Of a DNA stretch of 64,000 nucleotides, positions 23,467 to 32,296 are shown piece after piece (position 1 is the first letter of the stretch; each line of letters begins with the position of its first letter). Both the position numbers and the translations under genes were made by a program. Source of the stretch: Streptomyces sp. L2 (lineage in GTDB: Bacteria; Actinomycetota; Actinomycetes; Streptomycetales; Streptomycetaceae); contig NZ_QBDT01000001.1 in the NCBI RefSeq assembly GCF_004124325.1, positions 4,836,001-4,900,000 on the forward strand, written 5' to 3'. The notes under the pieces are model-generated. The model was given only the letters and a program-made list of their open reading frames with translations. It did no database searches and was not told the DNA's origin.

Positions 23467-24609
23467 ATGGCTGATCAGCAGGCGCGAACCGGCGGTGACA
23501 GGCGGCCGGGAGAGATACCGGTGATCCGATGGGAGGAACCGCCCGAGGGCCCCGTACTGGTCCTCCTCGACCAGACGCGGCTCCCCGCCGAGGAGAGCGA
23601 GCTGGTGTGCACGGACGCGCCCGCCCTGGTGGAGGCGATCCGTTCGCTTGCCGTCCGGGGGGCGCCGCTGCTCGGCATCGCCGGGGCGTACGGCGTCGCG
23701 CTCGCCGCCGCTCGGGGCTATGACGTCGACGAGGCGGCGCAGGCGCTGGAGGCCGCCCGGCCGACCGCGGTAAACCTGTCCGTCGGCGTGCGCCGGGCCC
23801 GGGAGGCGTACCGGGCCGCGCTCGCCGGGACCGGTGACGCCGCCGGCGCGGCCGAGGCGGCCCTGGGTGCCGCGCGTGCCCTGCACCGCCAGGACGCCGA
23901 GGCCAGCGCCCGGATGGCCGCCCACGGCCTGGCGCTGCTGGACGAGCTGCTGCCCGGTGGCGGGCACCGCGTTCTCACGCACTGCAACACCGGATCGCTG
24001 GTGTCGGGCGGGGAGGGTACGGCGTTCGCGGTGGCGCTGGCCGCGCACCGGGCGGGGCGGCTGCGGAGGCTGTGGGTGGACGAAACGCGTCCGTTGCTGC
24101 AAGGTGCTCGCCTGACGGCGTACGAAGCGGCCCGCAACGGAATGGCGTACACCTTGCTCACTGACAACGCGGCGGGATCGCTGTTCGCGGCGGGGGAGGT
24201 GGACGCGGTGCTGATCGGGGCGGACCGGATCGCGGCCGACGGCTCGGTGGCGAACAAGGTGGGGAGCTATCCGCTCGCGGTGCTCGCGCGGTACCACCAT
24301 GTGCCGTTCATCGTGGTGGCGCCGGTGACGACGGTGGACCCGGGCACCCCGGACGGGGCGTCCGTCGAGGTCGAGCAGCGTCCCGGCTTCGAAGTGACGG
24401 AGATCACTGCGCCACAGGCGCAGGCGACGGGAGCGGGAGGCGGGATCGCGGTGGCACCCCTGGGAACCCAGGCGTACAACCCGGCGTTCGACGTGACGCC
24501 GCCCGAGCTGGTGACGGCCGTCGTCACCGAAGAAGGAGCCGTTTCACCAGTGACGGCCGAGGCTCTGGCCGAGCTGTGTGCCAGGTCACGCCAGGTAACG
24601 ATTAGCTAA
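23467..24609 (+). CDS. mtnA: S-methyl-5-thioribose-1-phosphate isomerase
   Basis: A 380-aa enzyme of methionine salvage: it isomerises 5-methylthioribose-1-phosphate to the ribulose phosphate in the cytoplasm. I chose ATG 23467 (MADQQARTGGDRRPGEIPVIRW); the frame is open far upstream but this is non-coding there. Motifs: AVRGAPLLGIAGAYG, the catalytic Cys173 in THCNTGSL, and Asp253 in GADRIAADGSVANKVG. The C-terminus ends four bases before the mtrA start, and the promoter-like repeats for mtrA lie within its last codons. It is divergent from the leftward membrane operon. Confidence 0.94.
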   Translation: MADQQARTGGDRRPGEIPVIRWEEPPEGPVLVLLDQTRLPAEESELVCTDAPALVEAIRSLAVRGAPLLGIAGAYGVALAAARGYDVDEAAQALEAARPTAVNLSVGVRRAREAYRAALAGTGDAAGAAEAALGAARALHRQDAEASARMAAHGLALLDELLPGGGHRVLTHCNTGSLVSGGEGTAFAVALAAHRAGRLRRLWVDETRPLLQGARLTAYEAARNGMAYTLLTDNAAGSLFAAGEVDAVLIGADRIAADGSVANKVGSYPLAVLARYHHVPFIVVAPVTTVDPGTPDGASVEVEQRPGFEVTEITAPQAQATGAGGGIAVAPLGTQAYNPAFDVTPPELVTAVVTEEGAVSPVTAEALAELCARSRQVTIS

Positions 24610-24610
24610 T
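24581..24610 (+). promoter_or_regulatory. Candidate MtrA-type operator upstream of mtrA
   Basis: Two consecutive 10-mers, CCAGGTCACG and CCAGGTAACG (24581-24600), form a direct repeat with a 10-bp period and one mismatch. They are followed at once by the perfect palindrome ATTAGCTAAT (24601-24610). OmpR-family regulators bind direct repeats with about one helical turn spacing, and mycobacterial MtrA sites contain GTCAC. Autoregulation of mtrA is a reasonable inference. Confidence 0.45.
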
Positions 24611-24613
24611 GGG

Positions 24614-25303
24614 ATGATGTCGTTTATGAAGGGACGAGTCCTTGTCGTCGACGACGACACCGCACTGGCCGAGATGCTCGGCATCGTGCTGCGTGGTGAA
24701 GGTTTTGAGCCGTCTTTCGTAGCCGACGGCGACAAGGCGCTGGCCGCTTTCCGGGAGACCAAGCCCGACCTGGTGCTGCTGGACCTGATGCTGCCCGGCC
24801 GGGACGGCATCGAGGTGTGCCGCCTGATCAGGGCGGAGTCCGGGGTGCCGATCGTGATGCTCACCGCCAAGAGCGACACGGTCGACGTCGTCGTGGGCCT
24901 GGAGTCGGGCGCCGACGACTACATCGTCAAGCCGTTCAAGCCCAAGGAGCTGGTGGCCCGCATCCGGGCGCGGCTGCGGCGGTCGGAGGAACCGGCACCG
25001 GAGCAGCTCACCATAGGTGACCTGGTGATCGACGTGGCCGGGCACTCCGTGAAGCGGGACGGGCAGTCGATCGCGCTGACCCCGCTGGAGTTCGACCTGC
25101 TGGTCGCCCTCGCGCGCAAGCCCTGGCAGGTGTTCACCCGTGAGGTGCTGCTGGAGCAGGTGTGGGGCTACCGGCACGCCGCCGACACCCGCCTGGTCAA
25201 CGTGCACGTCCAGCGGCTGCGCTCCAAGGTCGAGAAGGACCCCGAGCGGCCCGAGATCGTCGTGACCGTCCGTGGTGTCGGTTACAAGGCCGGACCGAGC
25301 TGA
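24614..25303 (+). CDS. mtrA: Two-component response regulator MtrA
   Basis: A 229-aa OmpR/PhoB-family response regulator. The receiver domain occupies about residues 8-120, with acidic pocket Asp13-Asp15, phosphoacceptor Asp57 in LLDLMLPG, and the conserved Lys in YIVKPFKP. The winged-helix DNA-binding domain follows (about 130-227; TPLEFDLLVAL, VWGYRHAADTRLVNVHVQRLRSK). It is the partner of MtrB and in actinobacteria controls cell-wall, division and developmental genes. Three in-frame ATGs (24614, 24617, 24626) are possible starts; I follow the longest. It is followed after one base by mtrB. Confidence 0.96.
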   Translation: MMSFMKGRVLVVDDDTALAEMLGIVLRGEGFEPSFVADGDKALAAFRETKPDLVLLDLMLPGRDGIEVCRLIRAESGVPIVMLTAKSDTVDVVVGLESGADDYIVKPFKPKELVARIRARLRRSEEPAPEQLTIGDLVIDVAGHSVKRDGQSIALTPLEFDLLVALARKPWQVFTREVLLEQVWGYRHAADTRLVNVHVQRLRSKVEKDPERPEIVVTVRGVGYKAGPS

Positions 25304-25304
25304 C

Positions 25305-27410
25305 ATGCCCGGGGACAGCGCCGCCTCGGCTCCCGGCAGGTCCGGGTCCCGTCCGGGGCGGCCTGTCGGCCGGAAGACGGCGGGCACGAAGACGGCGGGC
25401 ACACGCTGGGCGCGCCTGGTGGAGGGCGGCCTGCTGCAGGGCGGGGTGCAGGGCAGCCCGGTCCTGCGGCTGTTCATGCGCTGGGTGCGCCGCCCGCTGC
25501 TGCCCGTCATGCGGCTGTGGCGGCGCAACATCCAGCTGCGGGTCGTCGCCACGACCCTGCTGATGTCGCTGGGCGTGGTCCTGCTGCTCGGCTTCGTCGT
25601 GATCGGGCAGGTGCGCAACGGCCTGCTGGACGCGAAGGTGAGGGCGTCGCAGAGCCAGGCCACCGGCGGCTTCGCGGTGGCCAAACAGAAGGCCGACGAG
25701 GCCGCCGGCGGTACCGGCAGCGGCACCGGCGACGGCTCCACCACGGCCGACGGACGGCAGGCGCAGAACGTCATCCAGTGGATGAGCGACCTCGTGGAGT
25801 CGCTGTCCAGCGGTGGCGCGGGCGCCTTCGACGTCGTGACGCTGCCCTCCGGCGACGACAGCGGCGGCGGACGCAGCCCGCGCGGTTCCGGAAACGTCGA
25901 CCCGACCACCAGCGTCCCCGGCGACCTGCGGGACCGCGTCAACAGCAGCACGACGGCCGCCCAGAGCTACACCAGGATCATCTACAAGGACGGCAAGGAG
26001 TCCCAGCCGGCGCTGGTCATCGGCAAGCAGCTCAACGACCCCAACAACCACTCCTACGAGCTGTACTACCTCTTCCCGCTCACCCAGGAGGAGAAGTCCC
26101 TCAACGTCGTCAAGGGCACCCTCGCGACCGCCGGGCTCTTCGTCGTCGTCCTGCTGGGCGCCATCGCCTGGCTGGTGGTGCGGCAGGTCGTCACGCCCGT
26201 GCGGATGGCCGCGGGGATCGCGGAGCGGCTGTCGGCCGGCCGGCTGCAGGAGCGGATGAAGGTCACCGGCGAGGACGACATCGCCCGTCTGGGCGAGGCG
26301 TTCAACAAGATGGCGCAGAACCTCCAGGTGAAGATCCAGCAGATGGAGGACCTCTCCCGGATGCAGCGCCGGTTCGTCTCCGACGTCTCGCACGAGCTGC
26401 GGACGCCGCTGACCACCGTACGGATGGCGGCCGACGTCATCCACGAGGCCCGCGAGGACTTCGATCCGGTGACCGCGCGGTCGGCCGAACTGCTCGCCGA
26501 CCAGCTGGACCGCTTCGAGTCGTTGCTCGCCGACCTGCTGGAGATCAGCCGCTTCGACGCGGGCGCGGCGGCGCTGGAGGCGGAGCCGATAGACCTGCGG
26601 GAGGTCGTCCGGCGCGTCGTCGGCGGCGCCGAGCCGCTTGCCGAACGCAAGGGCACACGCATACGCGTGCTCGGCGACCAGCAGCCGGTCGTCGCCGAGG
26701 CCGACGCCCGGCGCGTCGAGCGCGTGCTGCGCAACCTCGTCGTCAACGCCGTCGAGCACGGCGACGGCAAGGACGTCGTCGTGAAACTGGCCGCCGCGGG
26801 CGGCGCCGTCGCCATCGCGGTGCGCGACTACGGCGTCGGACTCAAGCCCGGCGAGGCCACCCGCGTCTTCAGCCGCTTCTGGCGGGCCGACCCGGCACGC
26901 GCGCGTACCACCGGTGGAACCGGCCTGGGCCTGTCGATCGCCCTGGAGGACGCCCGGCTGCACGGCGGCTGGCTGCAGGCCTGGGGCGAACCGGGCGGCG
27001 GCTCGCAGTTCCGGCTGACGCTGCCCAGGACCGCGGACGAGCCGCTGCGGGGCTCGCCGATACCGCTGGAACCCAAGGACTCGCGCCGCAACCGGGGCCT
27101 CGACGACGCGGGACTGCCCCGCGGGGGCGGCGACAAGCGGGCCACCGTACCGGTGCAGCCGGCCGTGGGCCCGGTGCAGCCGCTGCCGCCGCGCGCCCCG
27201 CGGCTGTCCGCCGGCACCCCCGCCGCCGACCCGACCGCGCTGCCCGGCAACGGCAACGCGCGCGTGGTGTCCCGGCCGGCCGGGGGCGCCCCGCGCCCGG
27301 ACACCCGGCCCGCCGCCGCTCCCGCGCGCGAGAACGGCACGGACCGACCGCGCCCGGCCGCCGGACCGGAGGACTCGACCGAGCCAGGGGAGGCATTTCG
27401 TGGGCGCTGA
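25305..27410 (+). CDS. mtrB: Sensor histidine kinase MtrB
   Basis: A 701-aa membrane histidine kinase. The cytoplasmic N-terminus (about 78 residues) precedes TM1 (about 79-102). An extracytoplasmic sensor domain of about 170 residues, Ser/Gly-rich in part, then leads to TM2 (about 273-294). HAMP, the HisKA domain with His363 in FVSDVSHELRTP, and the HATPase domain with RVLRNLVVNAVEHG and GTGLGLSIALED follow. The last about 130 residues are a Pro/Ala/Arg-rich disordered tail, longer than in mycobacterial MtrB. It overlaps lpqB by 11 bases. Confidence 0.96.
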   Translation: MPGDSAASAPGRSGSRPGRPVGRKTAGTKTAGTRWARLVEGGLLQGGVQGSPVLRLFMRWVRRPLLPVMRLWRRNIQLRVVATTLLMSLGVVLLLGFVVIGQVRNGLLDAKVRASQSQATGGFAVAKQKADEAAGGTGSGTGDGSTTADGRQAQNVIQWMSDLVESLSSGGAGAFDVVTLPSGDDSGGGRSPRGSGNVDPTTSVPGDLRDRVNSSTTAAQSYTRIIYKDGKESQPALVIGKQLNDPNNHSYELYYLFPLTQEEKSLNVVKGTLATAGLFVVVLLGAIAWLVVRQVVTPVRMAAGIAERLSAGRLQERMKVTGEDDIARLGEAFNKMAQNLQVKIQQMEDLSRMQRRFVSDVSHELRTPLTTVRMAADVIHEAREDFDPVTARSAELLADQLDRFESLLADLLEISRFDAGAAALEAEPIDLREVVRRVVGGAEPLAERKGTRIRVLGDQQPVVAEADARRVERVLRNLVVNAVEHGDGKDVVVKLAAAGGAVAIAVRDYGVGLKPGEATRVFSRFWRADPARARTTGGTGLGLSIALEDARLHGGWLQAWGEPGGGSQFRLTLPRTADEPLRGSPIPLEPKDSRRNRGLDDAGLPRGGGDKRATVPVQPAVGPVQPLPPRAPRLSAGTPAADPTALPGNGNARVVSRPAGGAPRPDTRPAAAPARENGTDRPRPAAGPEDSTEPGEAFRGR

Positions 27411-29253
27411 CCGCGAGGGGGGCGCCCGGCGCAGGCCGGGGCGCGCGGTGGCGTACGCCGCCTGTGGGGCCGTCCTGCTGGCCGGGTGCGCCTCGATGCC
27501 CGACAGCGGCGATCTGCGGAACGTGGAGTCCACGCCGCGACAGGACACCCAGGTCCGGGTCTTCGCCATGCCGCCGCAGGACGGCGCCGGCGCCACCGAG
27601 ATCGTGCAGGGCTTCCTGGAGGCGCTGACCAGCGACGACCCGAACTACGACACGGCACGCAAGTACCTGACCGCCGACGCCGCGCACGCCTGGCACCCCG
27701 AGAAGTCGGCGACCGTGCTCGCCAACGGGCCGAGCATCATGACCGCGCGGACGACGGGCGGCCGCGAGGAACCCGAGAAGGACCCCGACAGCGTCACCTA
27801 CGTGCTGTCGGGCAGCCGGGTCGCCACGCTGGACGCGCAGCAGGCGTACACGCCCGCCGCCGGGCCGTACGACAAGAAGGTGCACCTCTCGCGGGACGCC
27901 AAGACCAAGCAGTGGCGCATCGACGCGCTCCCGCAGGGCGTCGTCATGGCCAAGTCGGACTTCCAGCGCAACTACATGTCCGTCGACAAGTACTACTTCG
28001 CCTCGAACACGACGGTCGGGGCGACCGCGCAGCCGGTGGCCGTCGCCGACCCGGTCTTCATCCGCAGCCGGGTGGACCCCATGACCCAGATGGTCCGTTC
28101 CTTGCTGAGCGGCCCGACGCGCTGGCTCGGACAGGTGGTCAGGACGAGCTTCCCGTCCGATTCGGCCCTGCAGGCCGACGTGTCGGGGCTGCAACCGGAC
28201 GACCAGAACAAGCTGACGGTGCCGGTGAACGACAAGGCCGCCCGGGTCGGTCGGGCCAAGTGCGCCGAGATGGCGACCCAGTTGCTGTTCACCCTGCGTA
28301 ACCTGACCCCGACGCTGGACTCGATCGCGCTGCGGGGGCCCGGCGACCGCCCGCTGTGCGACCTCACCGAGCAGCGGGCCGAGGACCTCGCCTGGCGAGG
28401 CTCGGCCAAGCGCCCCGAGTACCTGTACTTCCTGGACAGCCGGCACCGCCTGGTGCGGATGGCGACCGGATCCACCGGCACCAGCGGTACGGCGGTGCCG
28501 GGCGCGCTGGGCGAGGGCGGCAAGGCGCTGCGGTCGGTCGCGGTCTCGCGGGACGAGCAGACGGCCGCGGGGGTCGGCGCCGACGGCCGCACGCTGTACG
28601 TGACCTCACTGGCCGCCGGCGGTTCGCTCGGCGACCCCGTCGTCACCAGCCAGGGACCGGACCCGGACGACCGGCTGACCAAGCCCAGCTGGGACGCACG
28701 GGGCGACCTGTGGGTGGCCGACCGCGACCCGGCCCACAGCGGGCTGTACGTGCTGGCGCAGGGCGGAGGCAGGCCGGTGAAGGTCGCCGTACCGGAGCTG
28801 GACGGGCGGATCCGCGACGTGCGGGTGGCCGCCGACGGGGTGCGGATCGCGCTGGTCGTGGAGAAGGACGGCAAGCAGTCCCTGCTCATCGGCCGGATCG
28901 AACGGGCGGACAGGTCCACGTCCGGGCCCGCCGTCTCGGTCCTCGGGCTGCGCTCCGCCACGCCCGACCTGGAAGAGGTCACGGCCATGTCCTGGGCCGG
29001 GGACAGCCGGCTCGTCGTGGTGGGCAGCGAGCAGGGCGGCGTGCAGCAGATGCGGTACGTCCAGGTCGACGGCTCCACGCTGGACGGCCCGGCGCCCGCC
29101 GCGCTGCCGGGTGCCAAGTCGATCGCCGCGTCCGAGGGCGAGCGGGTGCCTCTGGTGGCCTACTCCTCTGAGGACGGGATCGTACGGCTGCCGACCGGGG
29201 CGCAGTGGCAGAAGGTGGACAAGGCCGGTACCGGGCCCGTCTACCCGGGCTGA
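27400..29253 (+). CDS. lpqB: Lipoprotein LpqB with GerMN-like domain
   Basis: A 617-aa lipoprotein anchored on the outside of the membrane; the lipobox LLAGC places the lipidated cysteine at residue 30 after an Arg-rich n-region. An N-terminal sporulation/GerMN-type domain (MTQMVRSLLSGPTRWLG region, about 215-300) is followed by a beta-propeller-like C-terminal half (repeated strand patterns such as LYVTSLAAGG and VRVAADGVRIALVVE). LpqB modulates MtrB signalling in mycobacteria. Start GTG 27400 lies inside mtrB, so the three genes mtrA-mtrB-lpqB are a tight operon. Confidence 0.95.
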   Translation: MGADREGGARRRPGRAVAYAACGAVLLAGCASMPDSGDLRNVESTPRQDTQVRVFAMPPQDGAGATEIVQGFLEALTSDDPNYDTARKYLTADAAHAWHPEKSATVLANGPSIMTARTTGGREEPEKDPDSVTYVLSGSRVATLDAQQAYTPAAGPYDKKVHLSRDAKTKQWRIDALPQGVVMAKSDFQRNYMSVDKYYFASNTTVGATAQPVAVADPVFIRSRVDPMTQMVRSLLSGPTRWLGQVVRTSFPSDSALQADVSGLQPDDQNKLTVPVNDKAARVGRAKCAEMATQLLFTLRNLTPTLDSIALRGPGDRPLCDLTEQRAEDLAWRGSAKRPEYLYFLDSRHRLVRMATGSTGTSGTAVPGALGEGGKALRSVAVSRDEQTAAGVGADGRTLYVTSLAAGGSLGDPVVTSQGPDPDDRLTKPSWDARGDLWVADRDPAHSGLYVLAQGGGRPVKVAVPELDGRIRDVRVAADGVRIALVVEKDGKQSLLIGRIERADRSTSGPAVSVLGLRSATPDLEEVTAMSWAGDSRLVVVGSEQGGVQQMRYVQVDGSTLDGPAPAALPGAKSIAASEGERVPLVAYSSEDGIVRLPTGAQWQKVDKAGTGPVYPG

Positions 29254-29421
29254 CGAGGCCGTTCCGCCGGTTCCCAGCCAGGCTTGGTCAGCTCTGTCGG
29301 GACTGTCCGCGCACGGCCGTCACTCGCAGGGGTGAGCGCTGGTACCGGCCGGGTCTGGTTGTCCACAGGCCCTTGTCCACAGGGCTGGTCCGGCGTCCGG
29401 GGCCTTGGCACAGTGGTGGCC

Positions 29422-30330
29422 ATGCGGGGGTGGTGGCAGGACTTCGCCGACCTGGTGCTTCCGGCCGAGTGCGGCGGCTGCGGGGCACCTCGTACGGTGC
29501 TCTGCCCGGAGTGCCGGGCCGCGCTCTCCGGCGCCGGGGCGCGGCGGGTGAGGCCGGTGCCCGAGCCGGCGGGGCTGCCGGTGGTGCACGCGGCGGCTCC
29601 GTACGGCGACGCGGTGCGGGCGGTCCTCCTCGCGCACAAGGAGCGCGGTGCGCTGGCGCTCGCAGGGGCTCTGGGCGCGGCTCTGGCGGGCGCGGTGCGG
29701 GCGGGACTCCGCGCGGAGAAGCCCGCCGCGGACGCCGGGCCCAGCGGGGACGCCGGGCCCGCGGGGAGTCCGTCGCCTCCGGGCCGCAGGGCCGGGCCCG
29801 TGCTGCTCGTCCCCGTGCCCTCCGCCCGGTGGGCCGTGCGGGCGCGTGGGCACGATCCGGTGCGCCGGCTGGCGCTCGCCGCGGCCGGGGAACTACGGCG
29901 CACTGGCACCCCCGCCCGGGTGGCCGCGGTGCTGCGGCAGCGGCGGGCCGTGGCCGACCAGGCGGGGCTCGACTCGCGGCACCGCCTGGCGAACCTCGCG
30001 GGAGCGCTGGAGGTGACGGCCGTCGGCGCCCGGCTGCTCGGCACGGGCCGCGCCGTGCTCGTCGATGACCTGCTGACGACCGGCGCCACCCTCGCGGAAG
30101 CCGCCCGCGCTCTGCGTGAGCCGGCCGGTGGGCACAGCGGCGGAGAAACGGTCGTGTACGAGCGCGCAACTCGGGAAGGTAGGGGGAAACGACGGGAAGG
30201 GGGAGCTCGGGAGCACGGTAACTGGGTGCACAGTGCAGCTGAATTGACGGCGGTGAACCCCGCCGTGCCGAGGCCGCGCGCGGCCGTGGTCGCCGCCCCC
30301 GTGGATTCTTTCGAAATAAACAGGAACTGA
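29422..30330 (+). CDS. ComF family phosphoribosyltransferase-like protein
   Basis: A 302-aa protein with start ATG 29422 (in-frame GTGs just upstream are possible). The N-terminus has the zinc-ribbon cysteines CGGCGAPRTVLCPEC, then a type I phosphoribosyltransferase-like domain with VLVPVPSARWAVRARGHDPVRRLA and the PRPP loop AVLVDDLLTTGATL. ComF homologues take part in DNA uptake in competent bacteria; the role in Streptomyces is unclear. About 70 residues extend past the usual family end and finish SFEINRN. It follows lpqB by about 170 bases, the same order as in mycobacteria (Rv3242c). Confidence 0.9.
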   Translation: MRGWWQDFADLVLPAECGGCGAPRTVLCPECRAALSGAGARRVRPVPEPAGLPVVHAAAPYGDAVRAVLLAHKERGALALAGALGAALAGAVRAGLRAEKPAADAGPSGDAGPAGSPSPPGRRAGPVLLVPVPSARWAVRARGHDPVRRLALAAAGELRRTGTPARVAAVLRQRRAVADQAGLDSRHRLANLAGALEVTAVGARLLGTGRAVLVDDLLTTGATLAEAARALREPAGGHSGGETVVYERATREGRGKRREGGAREHGNWVHSAAELTAVNPAVPRPRAAVVAAPVDSFEINRN

Positions 30331-30643
30331 CTGTGAACGTGCATCGTTGCAGGTAGTGAGAGGGGTAATTCACCTGAATGGAGGTACGCGCCGGTAGAGG
30401 GTGACGACATCCGTCCGGGCGAGATATGTTCGGTTGTGAGGAAAGGCGCAGGCCACCACCTCTCATATCCGAATGCCGCGCCGTGGGTTTCGCCAATCAC
30501 CCGCGCCGGTGGGGTGGAGATCTTGCCCACGGGGGAGGAGGAGGTGGAAGTCACCGAGTCCGAGGTTCCGGACCTGACCGGAACCTGGTGCGAAAGGGAG
30601 ATGCTCCGCCGCCGAGCGGAGCGATCCGGGAACGGAGTTCTGC
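30331..30643 (+). promoter_or_regulatory. Leader and promoter region of hpf
   Basis: About 310 bases without a supported gene. GTTG at 30346-30349, a 13-base gap, then GGGTAAT at 30363-30369 resembles a SigB-type stress promoter (GNNT-N14/16-GGGTAC/T), which would fit the stress regulation of hibernation factors. A short frame from GTG 30436 runs into the hpf gene in another frame and is probably not coding. Confidence 0.4.
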
Positions 30644-31336
30644 GTGGACATCGTCGTCAAGGGCCGCAAGACCGAGGTGCCCGAGCGGTTCCGCAAGCAC
30701 GTGGCCGAGAAGCTGAATCTGGAGAAGATCCAGAAGCTCGATGGCAAGGTGATCAGCCTCGACGTCGAGGTGTCCAAGGAGCCCAACCCCCGCCAGGCCG
30801 ACCGCTGTGAACGAGTGGAGATCACCCTCCGCTCCCGCGGTCCGGTCATCCGCGCGGAGGCGGCCGCCAGCGATCCGTACGCGGCACTCGACCTGGCGGC
30901 GGAGAAGCTCGGTGCCCGGCTGCGCAAGCAGCACGACAAGCGTTTCTCGCGCCGCGGCGCGCGCCGGATCTCGGCAGCCGAGGTCCCCGACCACGTCCCG
31001 GGCGCGGCGACGCTCAGCGGGAACGGCCTGCCCGTCCAGGACGAGGAGACGGACGGGGTGCCGACCAAGAAGATCGGCTCGCTGGAGGTCAAGGGCGAAG
31101 GCCCCCTCGTCGTCCGCGAGAAGACCCACGTCGCCTCCCCGATGAGCCTCGACCAGGCGCTCTACGAGATGGAACTGGTCGGCCACGACTTCTACTTGTT
31201 CGTCGACTCCGAGACCAAGGAACCGAGTGTCGTCTACCGGCGGCACGCCTACGACTACGGCGTCATCCACCTCAGCACCGACCCGATGGTTGCCGAGGCG
31301 CAGCCCCCCGCGGCGGGCGGCACGCTCGGCGGCTGA
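30644..31336 (+). CDS. hpf: Ribosome hibernation promoting factor, long form
   Basis: A 230-aa long-type HPF that dimerises 70S ribosomes into inactive 100S particles in stationary phase. Start GTG 30644 with GGAG about 8 bases upstream. The N-terminal S30AE domain (residues 1 to about 100: DIVVKGRKTEVPERFRKHV, basic C-terminal helix KLGARLRKQHDKRF) binds the mRNA channel. A linker follows, then the dimerising C-terminal domain (about 170-225: MSLDQALYEMELVGHDFYLFVDSETKEPSVVYRR). A terminator follows the gene. Located between comF and the response-regulator/secA genes as in other actinobacteria. Confidence 0.95.
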   Translation: MDIVVKGRKTEVPERFRKHVAEKLNLEKIQKLDGKVISLDVEVSKEPNPRQADRCERVEITLRSRGPVIRAEAAASDPYAALDLAAEKLGARLRKQHDKRFSRRGARRISAAEVPDHVPGAATLSGNGLPVQDEETDGVPTKKIGSLEVKGEGPLVVREKTHVASPMSLDQALYEMELVGHDFYLFVDSETKEPSVVYRRHAYDYGVIHLSTDPMVAEAQPPAAGGTLGG

Positions 31337-31355
31337 CCGGCCGGGACGAAGCGGA

Positions 31356-31402
31356 ACCGGTGCCCCTTGGAGCGCGCTGTGTGCGCCCCCAGGGGCACCG
31401 GT
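31356..31402 (+). terminator. Terminator after hpf
   Basis: Perfect 12-bp arms ACCGGTGCCCCT and AGGGGCACCGGT with a 23-base GC-rich loop able to extend the pairing. It starts 19 bases after the hpf stop; no U-tract. Confidence 0.7.
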
Positions 31403-31543
31403 GTGCGACCACTTCGCGCCCCGTGCGTCACTCCGGGACGGCCCCGGCATGAAATCATGGCCGGACCGGCCCAACCGGTGGGCCGCTGCCTTGGGTTGGC
31501 GATGGCACAGGACCACAGGCCACAGCCTTCAGGGGGAGGAACG

Positions 31544-32290
31544 ATGGCGGACACCTTCGGACCGATGCGGGACGCGGACACCGACGACGGTGTCATCGGC
31601 ATGGGCTCCGACGCCGGCTCTCCGCGCGAGGAGCCGATCAGGGTCCTCGTCGTCGACGACCACGCCCTGTTCCGCCGTGGCCTGGAGATCGTGCTCGCCG
31701 CCGAGGAGGACATCCAGGTCGTCGGCGAGGCCGGCGACGGCGCCGAGGCCGTGGACAAGGCCGCCGACCTGCTGCCCGACATCGTGCTGATGGACGTGCG
31801 GATGCCCCGGCGCGGCGGGATCGAGGCCTGCACCTCCATCAAGGAGGTCGCCCCCAGCGCGAAGATCATTATGCTGACGATCAGCGACGAGGAGGCCGAC
31901 CTCTACGAGGCGATCAAGGCGGGCGCGACCGGATACCTCCTGAAGGAGATCTCGACCGACGAGGTGGCCACGGCCATTCGCGCGGTGGCCGACGGGCAGT
32001 CGCAGATCAGCCCGTCCATGGCGTCCAAGCTCCTCACCGAGTTCAAGTCCATGATCCAGCGCACCGACGAGCGGCGGCTGGTGCCCGCGCCGCGGCTGAC
32101 CGACCGTGAGCTGGAGGTCCTCAAGCTCGTCGCCACGGGGATGAACAACCGGGACATCGCCAAGGAACTGTTCATCTCCGAGAACACGGTGAAGAACCAC
32201 GTCCGCAACATCCTGGAGAAGCTGCAGCTGCACTCCCGGATGGAGGCGGTCGTCTACGCGATGCGCGAGAAGATCCTGGAGATCCGCTGA
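31544..32290 (+). CDS. LuxR/NarL-family response regulator
   Basis: A 248-aa response regulator. Start ATG 31544 has a very strong GGGGGAGGA just upstream. After an acidic N-terminal extension of about 30 residues comes the receiver domain (LVVDDHALFRRGLEIVL; phosphoacceptor Asp84 in VLMDVRMP; Lys in YLLKEIS). The LuxR-type helix-turn-helix follows (LTDRELEVLKLVATGMNNRDIAKELFISENTVKNH, about 180-245). No histidine kinase gene is adjacent, so it is an orphan regulator or works with a distant kinase. Its stop is 6 bases from the convergent glycosylase stop, with no room for a separate terminator. Confidence 0.93.
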   Translation: MADTFGPMRDADTDDGVIGMGSDAGSPREEPIRVLVVDDHALFRRGLEIVLAAEEDIQVVGEAGDGAEAVDKAADLLPDIVLMDVRMPRRGGIEACTSIKEVAPSAKIIMLTISDEEADLYEAIKAGATGYLLKEISTDEVATAIRAVADGQSQISPSMASKLLTEFKSMIQRTDERRLVPAPRLTDRELEVLKLVATGMNNRDIAKELFISENTVKNHVRNILEKLQLHSRMEAVVYAMREKILEIR

Positions 32291-32296
32291 GCCCTC

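Noticed and set aside
30436..30810. Small gene upstream of hpf
   Set aside because: The frame overlaps hpf by about 170 bases in another phase and turns Arg/Gly-rich there; no ribosome site.
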